Shown here in pieces: positions 11,244 to 22,094 of a DNA stretch of 64,000 bases (position 1 is the stretch's first letter; each line of letters starts with the position of its first letter). Below the pieces are notes generated by a model. It had not been told where the DNA came from, searched no databases, and saw only the letters and a program-made list of their open reading frames with translations. The position numbers were made by a program, and so were the translations under genes. The stretch comes from Sequoia sempervirens (Eukaryota > Streptophyta > Pinopsida > Cupressales > Cupressaceae), in contig VDFB02270651.1 in the NCBI GenBank assembly GCA_007258455.2, positions 700,410,217 through 700,474,216 of the forward strand. Direction: 5' to 3'.

Positions 11244-14200
11244 TGTAATGCCCACATTTTTTCATACTAAACAACCTATCAAATCCGCAACGTCTTTACT
11301 AATTTTGCAAATATATATATATATTTTATTGTTTACTTGAAAAAAAATATAAACTTAAATTCACTACTTACAGTTATATTAATGGTCACACTAGTTAGAA
11401 GTAAAGGTAGAAAAGATTTACTAAATTGTTAGCAATAGAGACTACTGACTTGGGGTAGGCTTAACACACCTCTTACACACTCAAACACCTCTTATATTCA
11501 AATGTGTCATGATATCCTCATTCCCAACACCTATACCTGCATGGTCTATAAGTCTTGGTGCACACATAAGATCAACGATTTATTAGTACATTGAGAGAGA
11601 AAGACAAGTCCTAAAGAAAGACTCAAAAATATAGTCCTAAGGGCCCGACCTAATTCCTCGGGGGCTCATCTCTGACGGCCTTGCCTACGTATGTAATTCA
11701 CAGAGGAATCGTAGTTCGACTAACTTGAGTTCTCCCAACTCATTTGATTAACCAACAATAACACAATATCACTAAAGTACGCTAAACTCAAATCTTTACT
11801 CAAATGCATCACATGACCCATACAAACCACAAACTATTAAAAGTGGGTATGCAACCCTTTCTAGGGTCCACTACCCCAGACAGTTTCACAAACGGCTACC
11901 ACCCACTAAGGTGAAGCCGAAAAATCAGGTAACTCATCAAGGATATAATAAAAACATATGAGAGTATAGACATGATCCTTAATTGTTGACAAAACTCAAT
12001 CATGCATATCACAATTTGAACAAATGCAACATAATGAAATGGTCAATAAGGAACACACTAAAATGACATTTATCTCTTCTATTATGCTATAAAACATAAA
12101 ATCTAAGGTAACAACTTAATAAGTTTTTGATACATCAAGCATTTTTAGAGTCATAATAAAGCACTCAAGTTTCCCATAAGTTTTCATAAAGTCAAAAGAA
12201 ACTATTCAAATTATGGATTTTAACCCTAATATTGTGTAGTTCTTATCTAATATCATCTCCTAAATAACTAGAACCAATATTGACTAACAATCTTTACTTT
12301 GCTAATGAATTCCAATTAAAATTTTATTACAACAAGAACTTAAGGCAACCATTGATGACAATTATGCTTTATAAAGAATATCTATTTTTCCAACTCATAT
12401 ATTTGGTAACAACTAAGAACTAAAGATTCTTAATGCAGTACTTAATTAATAGCTAATGGTTAACCTACCACATGATATCCCAAAATGTGAATGTTTCATA
12501 ACATTTTATTAAATGATTCATCAACTTAAAATAAGTCTTTAGCTCCAGAACAACAATGCTCATAAATAAATAAAATTGAATTCATCTATTTACTAACTTT
12601 GGATAAAATTAAATTCATCTATTTACTAATCTTGGATATGTACATTCTAGTGAAAAAAGAGTGACAACTAATGTTGCATGCTAATAGAACCTCACTTTAA
12701 TTATATATATATATCTAACGATAGAAAAACATGGAAGTAAAATAATCCTAATGAGGTTGGTAATGCATTATTGTGTATAGTTTGAGAGAGATTGAAATGT
12801 TACAAACCCATACATTTACATTGCAATGCCCAAAATATACTTAATCTTGCACGTTGCATTAATAATAATATCAACATTAGTAATAATGCCTCTAATATAT
12901 TGATACTCCTCATAAAATTAATATATTAATATCCCCATTAATACTTATATTGTGAAACCCAAATGAAAATATCTCTTACCTAAATATAAAATATTTATTT
13001 ATTTAATTAAGTAATAACTCATTTTATATATGTCTGATTATTTATATATATATGACTAATTATATATAACTAATGACTTTATTTACTCATTAAATTTATT
13101 TATTATAAAAAGAAATAACATAAATAAATAAATAAAAGATGCCTCTTTTTCTTTAAAGGAAATTTAGTTAATAACTGAAAAAATATATAAAAAAAACAAC
13201 TCTTTAATTAATATAAATCCCCTCCTTCATGGGAAAGTGGGAATCATTCCCTTTTTATTCTTTAAAAGATGGGATCACATTTAAGAAGAGCTTCTTGAGA
13301 AATACGTGGAGCCCCACATGGGAAAATGTTTACCTTCCAAGCACTAATTTGTTTATTTGATTTATTTTTTTCCTTCCTAACACGTCTAGGGTCTTAGTGG
13401 TGGGACAGATCCCCACAGAAGATAAAAATAAAATTTAAAACTATATTCAATGGAAAGTTGATTTTAGCCACAACCCAAATTTCTTGTACTCTACCCTTTT
13501 ATCCATTCACTGTTTTACCGTTTCTTCCATTTCAAACATTTTGCTATTTTTAGTGATAGTATTTTAATAATGGTCTCCCAGTTTTTTTAACCAGTAAATA
13601 CATTGTATATCTGAACTTGTGCGTCTAAATTATTATTCAAAATCTATAATGCAGATATGGAAAAGCATATATGATTGTTTAATAAATGCAGGGAGCTAAA
13701 TAGTTAAGTCACAGAATGAAGTACTGTTGTATTTTTTCTTACTTCTCTGTAGATTGGATGACACAAGATTCTTACAACTTATTTTTTTCCAAATTGTTTG
13801 ATACTCCTGATAATCTAAAAATTCTCATAAAGAAGTATCAGAGACACTAAAGCAATAAATAGAACATATACTGTGCCACCCATAGTAATATAGGAGGAGA
13901 AGTTATCATGGCGCCATTAATAAGGTAAAATAAAATGGCTTCATCATAATACTAATGTCCAGGAGAAAAAGATCCACCGTTCAGATTTTGGTGGCTTCTT
14001 GCTTCTCAAAAGTTACTAACTGTTTTAAGTCAGAAGTGCAGTCATATTCAGGAAATTCACATTGTAGTAGTTTAACCATATTTTTTTAACTCACAAGTTT
14101 TAGACAACTATACAATAGAATCTTCATAATAAATGAATTCCACATTTTTCCATAATAGCTGAATAGACAATTTATGATCATATTAATATTATTTAATGAT

Positions 14201-14404
14201 GGTTACAACTATCTAAATAGATATTAGGAGAAAGTATGGGCACATAAATTTTAACAAACTTAATACTTTCAAAAGACCTTGATAAAAACAATTGAATTTT
14301 TCATTATACAGTAAATGAAAAGCCTTATTCAAAATCTAAAGACCTATATGTGCATTAATAAATTGAAACTCCATACTGTTTAGATAGGTCTAAACTCTAT
14401 AAGT

Positions 14405-14476
<72 letters not shown>

Positions 14477-15590
14477 AAAGTACTCTTATCAAATATTTTA
14501 ACACTAAATTCAAAGAAATCATCCTATTAAGTTTAAATACTTAACTTTTATAAATTTGGCATCAAAATTCTATTAAATATACATCAAATTTTATTGTAAG
14601 ACTTGTACAATATATTCAGATATAATAATAGTTGAGAATGGAAACTACATATTCATACGTCAAATGCAACGTATGCTATTCAACATGACTTATACCATTA
14701 TATAGTTTTCAAACATTGATATATATGTGTCAACCAATAGCTTACTATATTGTAATTGGATATTGTATGCATATTATAAAATACTATCACAATGATTTGG
14801 ATTATAGTTGAATAAATAAATATGAAGAACATAATTTTACTTTTATGAAGCAAAACAAGGTAAGATTATTACTTTCCTCATCCATACGAAGCTTGATCCA
14901 ACCCTCTTGATTCCCTTATGCTAAGCCTTAAATTATACTCATGTCCTCGAGGAAACCTCCAAAAGTTCTGACTATACCGTCAACTCTCCAATGTTCCTCT
15001 TACGAACTCTCAAAGATTACCTTTCAATTATCAAAGATTATTGCTTGAAAGAAAAGGAGGACTTGGTAGCATTCTTCTGTGCACTCAATCACAATCATTA
15101 GTATATCATAGTTACATAGTTGAAGCAAAATAAACTTAATCATATTCCACATGCCATTTACAACATTAAATAAAATCTAGGATCAATAGTAAGTAACCTT
15201 TAATGGTACATGCCAAGTCATGAGAGGGTATATGAAATGGTAAAAATGCACCTTTCATTGTTTTTATATATTGACTAAATATCATAAAGTTACACTCACC
15301 ATCATAACATCACTATTGTAAACAAGATGGTAGGTTAAGAAAAGTAGTTTGCTTTTGTTAAGTAATTATACATATTAACTACCACAAATTGGATTACATA
15401 TGCATTGAAAGAGAGATGTTTAACATAAGAAACTCTTCAAGAACTAGAATTTGTTAGCCTTTCTCATGTGAAGAACAACTATCACTACCATATCATTACT
15501 GAATACATCTTCTTAATTATCACTTAATAAATATACCCTTGATACAGTTAAAGTATTTGCTACTATTCAATAAAAAGGGTGGGCCTTACA
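11244..15590. mobile_element. 4.35-kb TG...CA element in gag, candidate giant solo LTR
   Basis: It starts TGTAATGCCCAC and ends GTGGGCCTTACA. The ends are near-perfect 12-bp inverted repeats (one mismatch) inside a perfect ACTAT duplication. There is no long ORF, no internal direct repeat and no primer-binding site that I can see. 'tcaataaaaag' lies about 20 bases before the right end, in the place of a polyadenylation signal if the element is plus-oriented. TG...CA with a five-base duplication fits an LTR retrotransposon reduced to one very long LTR. A DNA transposon with short inverted ends is the alternative. The middle is AT-rich, with a moderately GC-richer patch at about 13250-13420. 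Confidence 0.7.
14409..14472. repeat. (AT)n microsatellite
   Basis: About 64 bases of uninterrupted alternating AT within the 4.35-kb element. It is likely length-variable. Confidence 0.95.
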
Positions 15591-15595
15591 ACTAT

Positions 15596-15764
15596 CATAT
15601 TTTTCTCATTGCACATCTCTTCTTTGAACCTCTTGCTGCAAGGTTTCTAATTGCCTTCTAAGGGATCTGATTTCATCTCTAGGTTGATGTCTTCCTCCAC
15701 CATCTCGGCCTCTATCTCTACTATGCTGGGAAAGTCTTGGAGGCATCTTGAACTCAACCCACAT
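15596..15764 (-). pseudogene. Chromovirus gag N-terminus
   Basis: On minus, the ATG at 15764 opens MWVEFKMPPRLSQ; a second ATG at 15746 gives MPPRLSQ. An Arg-rich stretch and a short heptad-like helix (EIRSLRRQLETLQQEVQRR) follow. One in-frame TGA occurs shortly before the insertion at 15595. The MPPR... start 60-80 bases downstream of the primer site is typical of chromovirus gag. The frame continues at 11238 once the insertion is removed. Confidence 0.8.
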
Positions 15765-15824
15765 TCATAAGTCCTATTGCAACTTCCTCACGTTCAACAC
15801 TCTATTACAAGCTCAAGAACTCTT

Positions 15825-15836
15825 GCTCTAATACCA
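15825..15836 (-). promoter_or_regulatory. Chromovirus primer-binding site
   Basis: The minus strand reads TGGTATTAGAGC, two bases from the 5' LTR border at 15839. It matches the tRNA-Met primer site with one C-to-T change. It fixes which LTR is 5' and the minus orientation. Confidence 0.88.
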
Positions 15837-15838
15837 CT

Positions 15839-16367
15839 TGATGAGGGCCACACTGCCCGAAACCCACACAAATCAAAACAATATATACCAAAATGGAAGA
15901 TGCGAGACAAAAAAGAAAAACTAACTTTCAATTATTTTCAGAAAATGAAATTACAGATTTGAAACTTACATGCTATAGCCTCATGGGCTTGATTCATTAC
16001 ACCAAAATCAACTCTAAAAAAAACATATTATTCAGAGCCGCAATCTGTATTAATGGAGCCACCTTCTACAACCCCCACCTAACCCTTTTTATTTACCCCA
16101 ATAACTGCCCTAGAATGTTCTATAAAGTTCAACTTTCCCTTTTGTTTTGGTGCCAAAAGTCCTGCCGATTGATTTCTTTCCTAAGAGGAAAATTTGATAA
16201 AATTCATTGAAAATTTTGATTTAGGTGTCCGATTTTCTATTATTGCATATCATCGGAAAGCTCTCAAAGAGATCTACAACACATGAGCCAATTGTAGGTC
16301 AGTTTTCCAACTTTTCGAGTTGTTTTGGGTCCTCTAAACTATTCATGTCTGAAATTGAAGCCACATT
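15839..16367 (-). repeat. Chromovirus 5' LTR, left fragment (rest at 30757-31055)
   Basis: It aligns with 6089 to about 6655 of the 3' LTR up to 'gaagccacatt', then stops exactly where the CACTA element begins. The missing remainder of the LTR resumes as 'agagaaattt' after 30756. Bases 16365-16367 (ATT) are the left target duplication of the CACTA. Confidence 0.92.
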
Positions 16368-16380
16368 CACTATAGCAGAA
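16368..16380 (+). repeat. CACTA left terminal inverted repeat
   Basis: CACTATAGCAGAA. It matches the complement of 30741-30753 (CACTACAACAAAT) at 9 of the 13 bases. The transposase cleaves at such ends. Confidence 0.9.
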
Positions 16381-16650
16381 CACGCAAATAGCGCCTAAAA
16401 TAGCACTGGATTTCAGTGCATTTCAGTCCATGAATTGGGCAAGCTGTTCGGAGCTAAACTCAACGCTAATAGGCATGATCATCTATGCGCCAAATTTTAC
16501 GCCGGAATTAGCACCATAGTTAGCGCCAAAAAATCACAACATCCTCGTTGGCACCTAAAATAGTGCCGAAAATAGTGCCTCTATTAACACCTAAAATGGC
16601 ACCGGGAAATAACGTTGGAAATAGTGCCTAAATTAGCGCCCAATTAGGCT
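16381..16650 (+). repeat. CACTA left subterminal repeats
   Basis: A cluster of short related motifs: agcgcctaaaatagcac, ttagcgccaaa, cacctaaaatagtgcc, cctaaaatggcacc and tgcctaaattagcgcc. The core is 'gcgcc/gtgcc' next to 'taaaat'. In characterised CACTA elements subterminal motif arrays bind the TNPA-type protein, so these are candidate binding sites. Confidence 0.8.
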
Positions 16651-16955
16651 TCCGGTTTTGCTTCCAGGTTTGCTTTCGATTTTACTTCTAGTTTTGCCTC
16701 TAGTTTTGCTTCCAGGTTTGCTTCCAGTTTTGCTTCCGGTTTTGCTTCCGGTTTTGCTTCCAGTTTTGCTTCCCCTTTTGCTTCCAGTTTTGTTTCTAAG
16801 TTTGCTTCCAATTGTGCTTCCAATTTTGCTTCCATGTTTTCTTCCGGTTTTACTTCCAAGATTGCTTCTAATTTGGCTTCCATTGTTGCTTCTAAAAATG
16901 CTTCTTGTTTTGCTTCCTTTTTTGCTTCTAAAAATGATTCTTATTTAGCTTCCAT
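16647..16955 (+). repeat. 12-bp minisatellite in the CACTA subterminal region
   Basis: About 25 variants of ttttgcttccgg/ttttgcttccag in tandem. On the minus strand the unit encodes a Lys/Pro/Asn-Leu-Glu-Ala 4-residue repeat, and on plus a Leu/Pro repeat. Because 12 is a multiple of 3, long open frames arise automatically, so I do not call a gene. The related motif 'ggaagcaaaaaacagagc' occurs near the right end (about 30703). Confidence 0.9.
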
Positions 16956-17588
16956 TTATTAATTTAATATGTTTTATTTCAATTTAATTAGTTAAATATA
17001 TCATGCCTCTTAAATAACTCATATGGTTATAGAGTAAGTAATTTAATTATTTAACTCGTATGATTAAATAACAATATAATTATTGTAAGATGATTATCAT
17101 CTATAATTAAAACAAGTGAGTCAAATATCTATAATTTAATTGAAATTGACAACATCCATCATGAGTAGTGAATTAAAATCATCATACTTAATAAATATCC
17201 ATCCAAAAATCATCGACCACTTTTAATATATATAAATTAACAAGTCAATACTGATAAGATCATCATCATATATAACTAAAACAAGTGAAAGTTAAATATG
17301 CCACTGGTACATCAAAAACATGTCAAAATGATACATGTCCAATAGTCGACATAAGTGAAAATGATACATGTACAAATGATATAAATAAAATTGATAGATT
17401 ATGTAACTCAAATTGATACAAGTCAAGATGATACATGTCCAAATGATATATTGAAAATGATACATGTCAATATGATACAACTCAACAATAAAGTACTGTA
17501 GGATGTGAAAATGATACATATGATAGTAACCATGAAAAGAGTCATCATAACAATATATCAACAATGATCCATGATGTAGTCTATATGA
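16956..17588. repeat. AT-rich spacer with 'atgatacatgtc' minisatellite
   Basis: 16956-17290 is AT-rich with no feature I can support. From about 17310 to 17540 a loose tandem repeat of 'aatgatacatgtcc' variants (11-17 bp steps) occurs. It produces a Tyr/His/Met-rich minus frame that I regard as artefactual. Confidence 0.65.
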
Positions 17589-17840
17589 TCATGAATGCCA
17601 CTGGTTACTGCCACCAACTATCTCATCATCATCATCACCATCGTGATCATCATCATCATCATTATCGTCGTCGTCATTGTCGTCGTTGTTGTCATCATCA
17701 TTATCATCGGCCTTGGTGTCTTCCATATCTGTGTCATCATCATCCTCTGCCATGTGATATGTACCAACATAACCAATATTTTGTGGATCCATATCATGTT
17801 GAGGATCATCTTGATCTTCTGGAAGACCCGTGTTCTGCAA
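17589..17840 (-). pseudogene. Acidic tail exon, probable relic of CACTA transposase
   Basis: An 83-codon minus frame, more than half Asp/Asn in its second part. At its upstream edge a run of T then GCAG looks like a 3' splice site. Its composition and position near one end of a CACTA element match the Asp/Glu-rich tail at 59095-59364, which ends the transposase of the other CACTA in this window. The region is a GAT/ATC-type triplet repeat, which also yields open frames on plus. So it is either a transposase tail or simple repeat; I favour tail relic at modest confidence. Confidence 0.45.
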
Positions 17841-18004
17841 AAAAAAACATTTAAAATGAAAAGTTATTATTTATTTCATGCAATAATTTATTTTTATGTT
17901 ATATATCTAATATTACAACATATGAGACAAAACCATAATCATATTACATCATATCAAAGTGCACATACCATAATAAAATTTCAAAAAAGTTATAGCTAAT
18001 ATTG

Positions 18005-18965
18005 GTGAGTTAGGAGAAACTTCAACTTTAAAAAACAAAGCTAATTAGGCTGGCAGACTTGTGGATCAAGCCAACATTTGGTGGAAGAGGAAGAAAGATG
18101 ACTAGAACTCTAGAGGCCAACCATAATAGATTTCAGTAATATTCAACCATGAGAGCAGAAGAGAGAGATGATATCATGTATCAAAACATTAAGTATGCAT
18201 TCTTCCAGCTAGCAAAGAAGGAGATGATTACTTTGCTTCATTTTCATTTGCATAACCATATCACGGCGTGGGAACCAAGAAGACCAAGGATGTCTCTAGT
18301 TTTATGTGGAGGTAATGGTTGTGGTCCAAACTTTAGGAGGGGCAAGAAGGTCAATGTATGATCTTGATGAAATTGAGGAAGAACAACAAGAGAGGGATAA
18401 GAAAAATAAAATCAATATAGAGTTTCAAGGATTTGTTAAGCGAGTAAGAGAGCTATGGGAGCAACTTCCTCTAAAATATTTTGAACTAGAGTTTGATATA
18501 TCATTTAGAGAGCTTGGTTTTCATGGAGTTCCTTTCAAAGCCTTTTCTTTTATTGTTCCTACAATAAATTGTTTGGTAGAGTTGGTGGAATTACCTTTCT
18601 TAGTAATCCCTATTAGTAAGATTGAGATTGTTAACCTTGAGAGAGTAGGACTTGGGAAAAAGGCATTTGATATGGCTATTGTTTTCAAAGACTTCAAGCG
18701 AGATGTACTTTGCATTGACGCCATTCCTCAATCTTCACTTGATGGCATCAAAGAATGGCTGAACTCCATGGATATAAAGTATTATGAAAGCAGAATGAAC
18801 TTGAATTGGTGACCAATTTTGAAGAGTATTACTGATGATCCAGATAAATTTATTGAAGATGGTGGTTGGGAATTTTTGAATATGGAAGCTAGTGATTATG
18901 ATTCTGATAATTTAGAAGAGTCAGATCAAGGATATGAATCCTCTGATGTAGAAGAGGAATCATAA
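18005..18965 (+). pseudogene. SPT16 (FACT subunit) fragment 1, C-terminal part
   Basis: Frames starting EKLQL and continuing IRLADLWIKPTFGGRGRKM, HFHLHNHI, then (after a frameshift near 18262) VQTLGGARRSMYD, ELGFHGVPFKAFSFIVPT, IEIVNLERVGLGKKAFDM and SLDGIKEWLNSMDIKYYESR follow SPT16 in order. They cover the end of the middle domain, the Rtt106-like PH region, and the start of the acidic tail (GWEFLNMEAS...). SPT16 with SSRP1 forms FACT, a nuclear histone chaperone for transcription and replication. Stops include a TGA at 18810-18812, at a site that is Arg in SPT16. The fragment lies inside a CACTA element, so it is captured host sequence, not the working gene. Confidence 0.93.
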
Positions 18966-18981
18966 TCAGATTTCATGTAGC

Positions 18982-19565
18982 CACCACCAAGAGTGTTACA
19001 AGCCAACATGATGGAGGGAATTCTTATATAAGGATAATTTTCAATGTTGCAGGTACTAGCTTTAATGCCAACTATAATGGAAACATTGAAATTCCCTAGC
19101 AGTATTTATGTTAAGGAAATTTCCTTTAGATGTAAGGATTCAAAGCACATCAACCATGTGGTACAAATGATTAAATCCCAGAGATGATCTGCAGCAATAA
19201 AAGAGTCTGAAAAGGTAGAGAGAGCTACACTGGTGACTCAGGAGAAACTTGAGATTTCAAAAACAAATCCAATTAGGCTGGCAGACGTGTGGATTAGGCC
19301 AACATTTGGTGGAAGAGGATGAAAGATGACTGGAACTCTGGAGGCCCACCATAATGGATTTCAGTATTCAACCATGAGAGCATAAGAGAGAGCTGATATC
19401 ATGCATCAAAACATTAAGCATGCATTCTTCTAGCCAGTGGAGAAGGAGATGATTACTTTGCTTCATTTTCATTTGCATAACCATATCATGGCATGGGAAC
19501 CAAGAAGACCAAGGATGTCCAGTTTTATGTGGAGGTAATGGATGTGGTCCAAACTTTAGGAGGGG
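18982..19565 (+). pseudogene. SPT16 fragment 2, middle-domain part
   Basis: Begins TTKSV and reads SYIRIIFNVAGTSFN, then YVKEISFRCKDSKHINHVVQ, ERATLVTQEKLEISK, IRLADVWIRPTFGGRG, HAFF and HFHLHNHIM. Several stops interrupt it (two TGA at conserved basic positions). It starts further upstream in SPT16 than fragment 1 and ends at VQTLGG. Its second half (19225-19560) directly repeats 18005-18340. The order of the two fragments is therefore scrambled relative to the gene, implying either two captures or one capture followed by rearrangement. Confidence 0.92.
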
Positions 19566-20157
19566 AGATCCTAATGTCTACCAAGAGGCATAAAGTCAGA
19601 TGAATTAAGTTCACCTACATGTCTGCCAAAGTTTACTTCTAATTTTTATGAATTTTTCTTGACTGTCAAAGTTTACTTACAAATTTGAAATCTCTTTCTG
19701 GTCATTTTGATGAAGATATATTCAGCCAATGTGTAAGCACCTTTTGTTTGTATCACAACCATAGTAACAAGACTCATAATTGCCTCAAACTCAGTTAGGG
19801 TGACTCGACTTGGGGACTTGGGGACTCGACACAAACTCAAAAAAATGAAAAAACCCTAGAAATTGAAAGATTTTTAAGGATTTAAAACTTGTTTCATGCG
19901 CCCTTTATTAATTAGACCTTAAATACACAATAATATAATTAAATAGAAGAAAATTTGATCACATACATAAGTATACATCGATCACTTAAGTATAAACACA
20001 AATTTTAGCTGAAGGAAATACACATACACAAGTATACTACTATTATGCCCTTAATAAATTTTTACCTGGCTACAATGTCATTTGAGTAGTCTTAGTCTTA
20101 TGCTCCAAATTGATCAAAGAAATGTGGAAGTGTTAAACTCCAAATTTCCAATACTAA
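19566..20157. other. No gene seen; AT-rich CACTA interior
   Basis: Contains a short 'gacttggggacttggggactcgac' duplication near 19808. I find no coding signal. Confidence 0.5.
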
Positions 20158-20555
20158 GTATATTTATAACTATAAATTGTCTCTATCACATTCACAATAG
20201 AAAGGAACTTGTTGGAAACTTAGTATGCTCTAAATTGCCAATACTTAGTGAATCTAGATCCATAGTTACTAATGTCCAAACAAAACTTGTCCCTGTAGCC
20301 ATAGGGAAATGGGAAAAGTTAATGGGTAATAATCAATGGGGTACGTAGGAGGCTGTCATACTATTAGCTGATTACCTAAGCCTTCCCCCATGCCCATTTC
20401 CCTATGGCTGTTGGGACAAGTTTTGTTTGGACATTAATAAATATGGATCTAGATTTACTAAGTATTGGCAATTGAGACCATGCTACTTCCAACAAGTTCC
20501 TTTCCATTTTGACACACTATTAATGTGATAGAGACAATTTATAGATATAAATATT
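20158..20555. repeat. Foldback inverted repeat, arms of about 160 bp
   Basis: The left arm 20158-20313 and the reverse complement of 20393-20555 match over nearly their whole length. Shared blocks include aaattgtctctatcac, ggaacttgttgga, ttgccaatacttagt, aatctagatccata and 'aatgtccaaacaaaacttgt'. The loop is about 80 bases. An RNA across it would form a long imperfect hairpin suitable for Dicer-like processing. Both arms read a similar peptide (LPILS-SRSI--NVQTKLVP-AIGKW), so the arms may be inverted copies of a gene exon. Alternatives are a foldback transposon or MITE. Confidence 0.85.
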
Positions 20556-20736
20556 AAACAATGTTGCAGCCTGCAATAAGCCAATAACACATAAAAAAAT
20601 TAACATTCAAAGTTTAAACTTTATAATTAAATTATTAAACAGAAAAAACTGGGTTAGCTTTTAGTTAGCCTTTTTGGATAGCTCTATTGGGTGTTGAGGA
20701 CATTCCATTTATCTTTTGAATGTTAAGAAGTCATAG

Positions 20737-20927
20737 TTTCAAGGATTTTTCAAGCGAGTAAGAGAGCTATAAGAGTAACGTCATCTAAAAGATTTTGAAC
20801 TAGAGTTTGATATACCATTAGAGAGCTTGGTTTTCATGGATATAAAGTATTATGAAAGTAGAATGAACTTGAACTGGCGGCCAATTTTGAAGACTATTAC
20901 TGATGATCCAGATAAATTTATTGAAGA
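20737..20927 (+). pseudogene. SPT16 fragment 3, internally deleted
   Basis: Reads FQGFFKRVREL, then FELEFDI, jumps to MDIKYYESRMNLNWRPILK, and ends TDDPDKFIED. About 90 residues present in fragment 1 between these points are missing. The remaining sequence is very close to fragment 1, and it keeps Arg where fragment 1 has the TGA at 18810. So it was not copied from the already mutated fragment 1; it is either an older duplicate or a separate capture. Confidence 0.9.
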
Positions 20928-21225
20928 CTATTACTTTTAAACTAATTAATATCATTTACTTTTTCCAAGGAAATAAAAAAAAATATCATTTAACATATTA
21001 AGTATACTTACAAATTATTGAAGGAATGTTTTTTAAAATTATTGAAGAATTAGCTCTTTCTTTCGGTGCTGGACGTACATTCAACATTAATGTTGATAGC
21101 CAACAATTTTCTATGTAATGAAGTTTTTTCTTGCATTTCCTTTGATGCTTCTTGGTTTGTGGGAGTAAGGAGAGTGTTAGGATGGCGGTGTGAAGTAGTC
21201 TAGTGGCTAACGTACCAGAGAAGAA
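20928..21225. other. No gene seen
   Basis: AT-rich lead-in to the frame at 21226. The last part (about 21120-21225) becomes less AT-rich. I cannot support an exon there. Confidence 0.4.
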
Positions 21226-21849
21226 ATGGAGGCCAACTTCACTTTGAAAGTGAGGAGGAAATTGGATCCTTTTGATGGAAAAGTGACGGTGAAGAGACTG
21301 CATGGCTTGTTAATCCTATACAGGGATGTGAAGGTGGCACAATCTGTCCAAACCATTCTAGGTAATGGCTTCGAAGATTTGAAGCACAAATATAAGACTA
21401 ATATGGATATATAATCTCTGATCATGGTGTGGGGATTGGACTTAGGAGAGTTAGTGGAGGTTGTAAGGAAAGTGATGAAAGCGTTGGTGCAAAGGAAATT
21501 TTTCTTAGTGAACATGGAGAGTATCCTGGAAAGGGCTATACTAGGAAAAGGATTTTTAAGCGAAGGCATGGAAGGTGTGGACCCAAAAGTAGTAGAGATA
21601 AATTGCCCTTTCATTAGGTGGCCAAAAGGAAGAACCAAATCCGTGTGGAGAGAGGGTGCGGAATGGGGGTGGCAAGCTTTGGAACTGTGCATCGAATTAA
21701 TGGAGATTGAGGAGATAATAGCAGGACTCAAAGCCATCACCAGAGAGGAGCTGTGTGAGAATAAGGGTTTGCATCCGAAAAAGAAGGTGAAGCTGCTCAT
21801 GGAAATGTGCCCATTGCATCTGGGAAGCACTTCTGGAACTTTCACGTAA
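21226..21849 (+). pseudogene. Unrecognised 208-codon frame with one nonsense codon
   Basis: The ATG at 21226 opens MEANFTLKVRRKLDPFDG. A single in-frame TAA occurs at 21412-21414, then the same frame continues 145 codons to TAA at 21847. The protein has a basic start, then amphipathic helices, a KALVQRKFFLVNMESILE stretch, a Trp-rich piece (REGAEWGWQALELCIEL) and a Lys-rich end. Codon use and charge look protein-like. No transposase, retroviral or named plant domain is apparent. Downstream, an aataaa-type signal at about 22075 and 'gttttaacag' suggest UTR. It may be another captured host fragment. Confidence 0.5.
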
Positions 21850-22094
21850 ACTAGTTTACTGTGTTTAAGCTAGATATTGATGTATAAGTTTAAGGGGTTA
21901 AGCCCTGTTTTTGGTTTCGATACTGTAAATAGCTGGTGTTTGGGTAGTAGTTAGTTGGATAGTTTTCAGGCAGTTGTGGTAGGGATTTTTGATTCATAGG
22001 TTTTTATTCTGTTTTAACAGACATGATGTGATGGTGCTGGAAGAAATTTTTATTTGGAGCTTTGTATATTTTGAAATAAAAATATTATCACCGA

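Noticed and set aside
16644..16948. Leu/Pro-repeat (plus) and Lys-Leu-Glu-Ala-repeat (minus) proteins
   Set aside because: Both come from a 12-bp minisatellite whose period is a multiple of three, which opens frames automatically.
17292..17564. 90-codon Tyr/His-rich minus frame
   Set aside because: Produced by the 'atgatacatgtc' minisatellite.
17564..17999. His-rich and Ile-rich plus frames
   Set aside because: Readings of a GAT/CAT triplet repeat opposite the acidic minus frame. No supporting motif.
18005..18965. Functional SPT16 gene
   Set aside because: Lacks the N-terminal aminopeptidase-like domain, has stops and a frameshift, and lies within a transposon.
21207..21845. 212-codon minus frame
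   Set aside because: Antisense shadow of the plus frame at 21226-21849; Ser/Pro-rich as expected for the complement of a Glu/Leu-rich gene.
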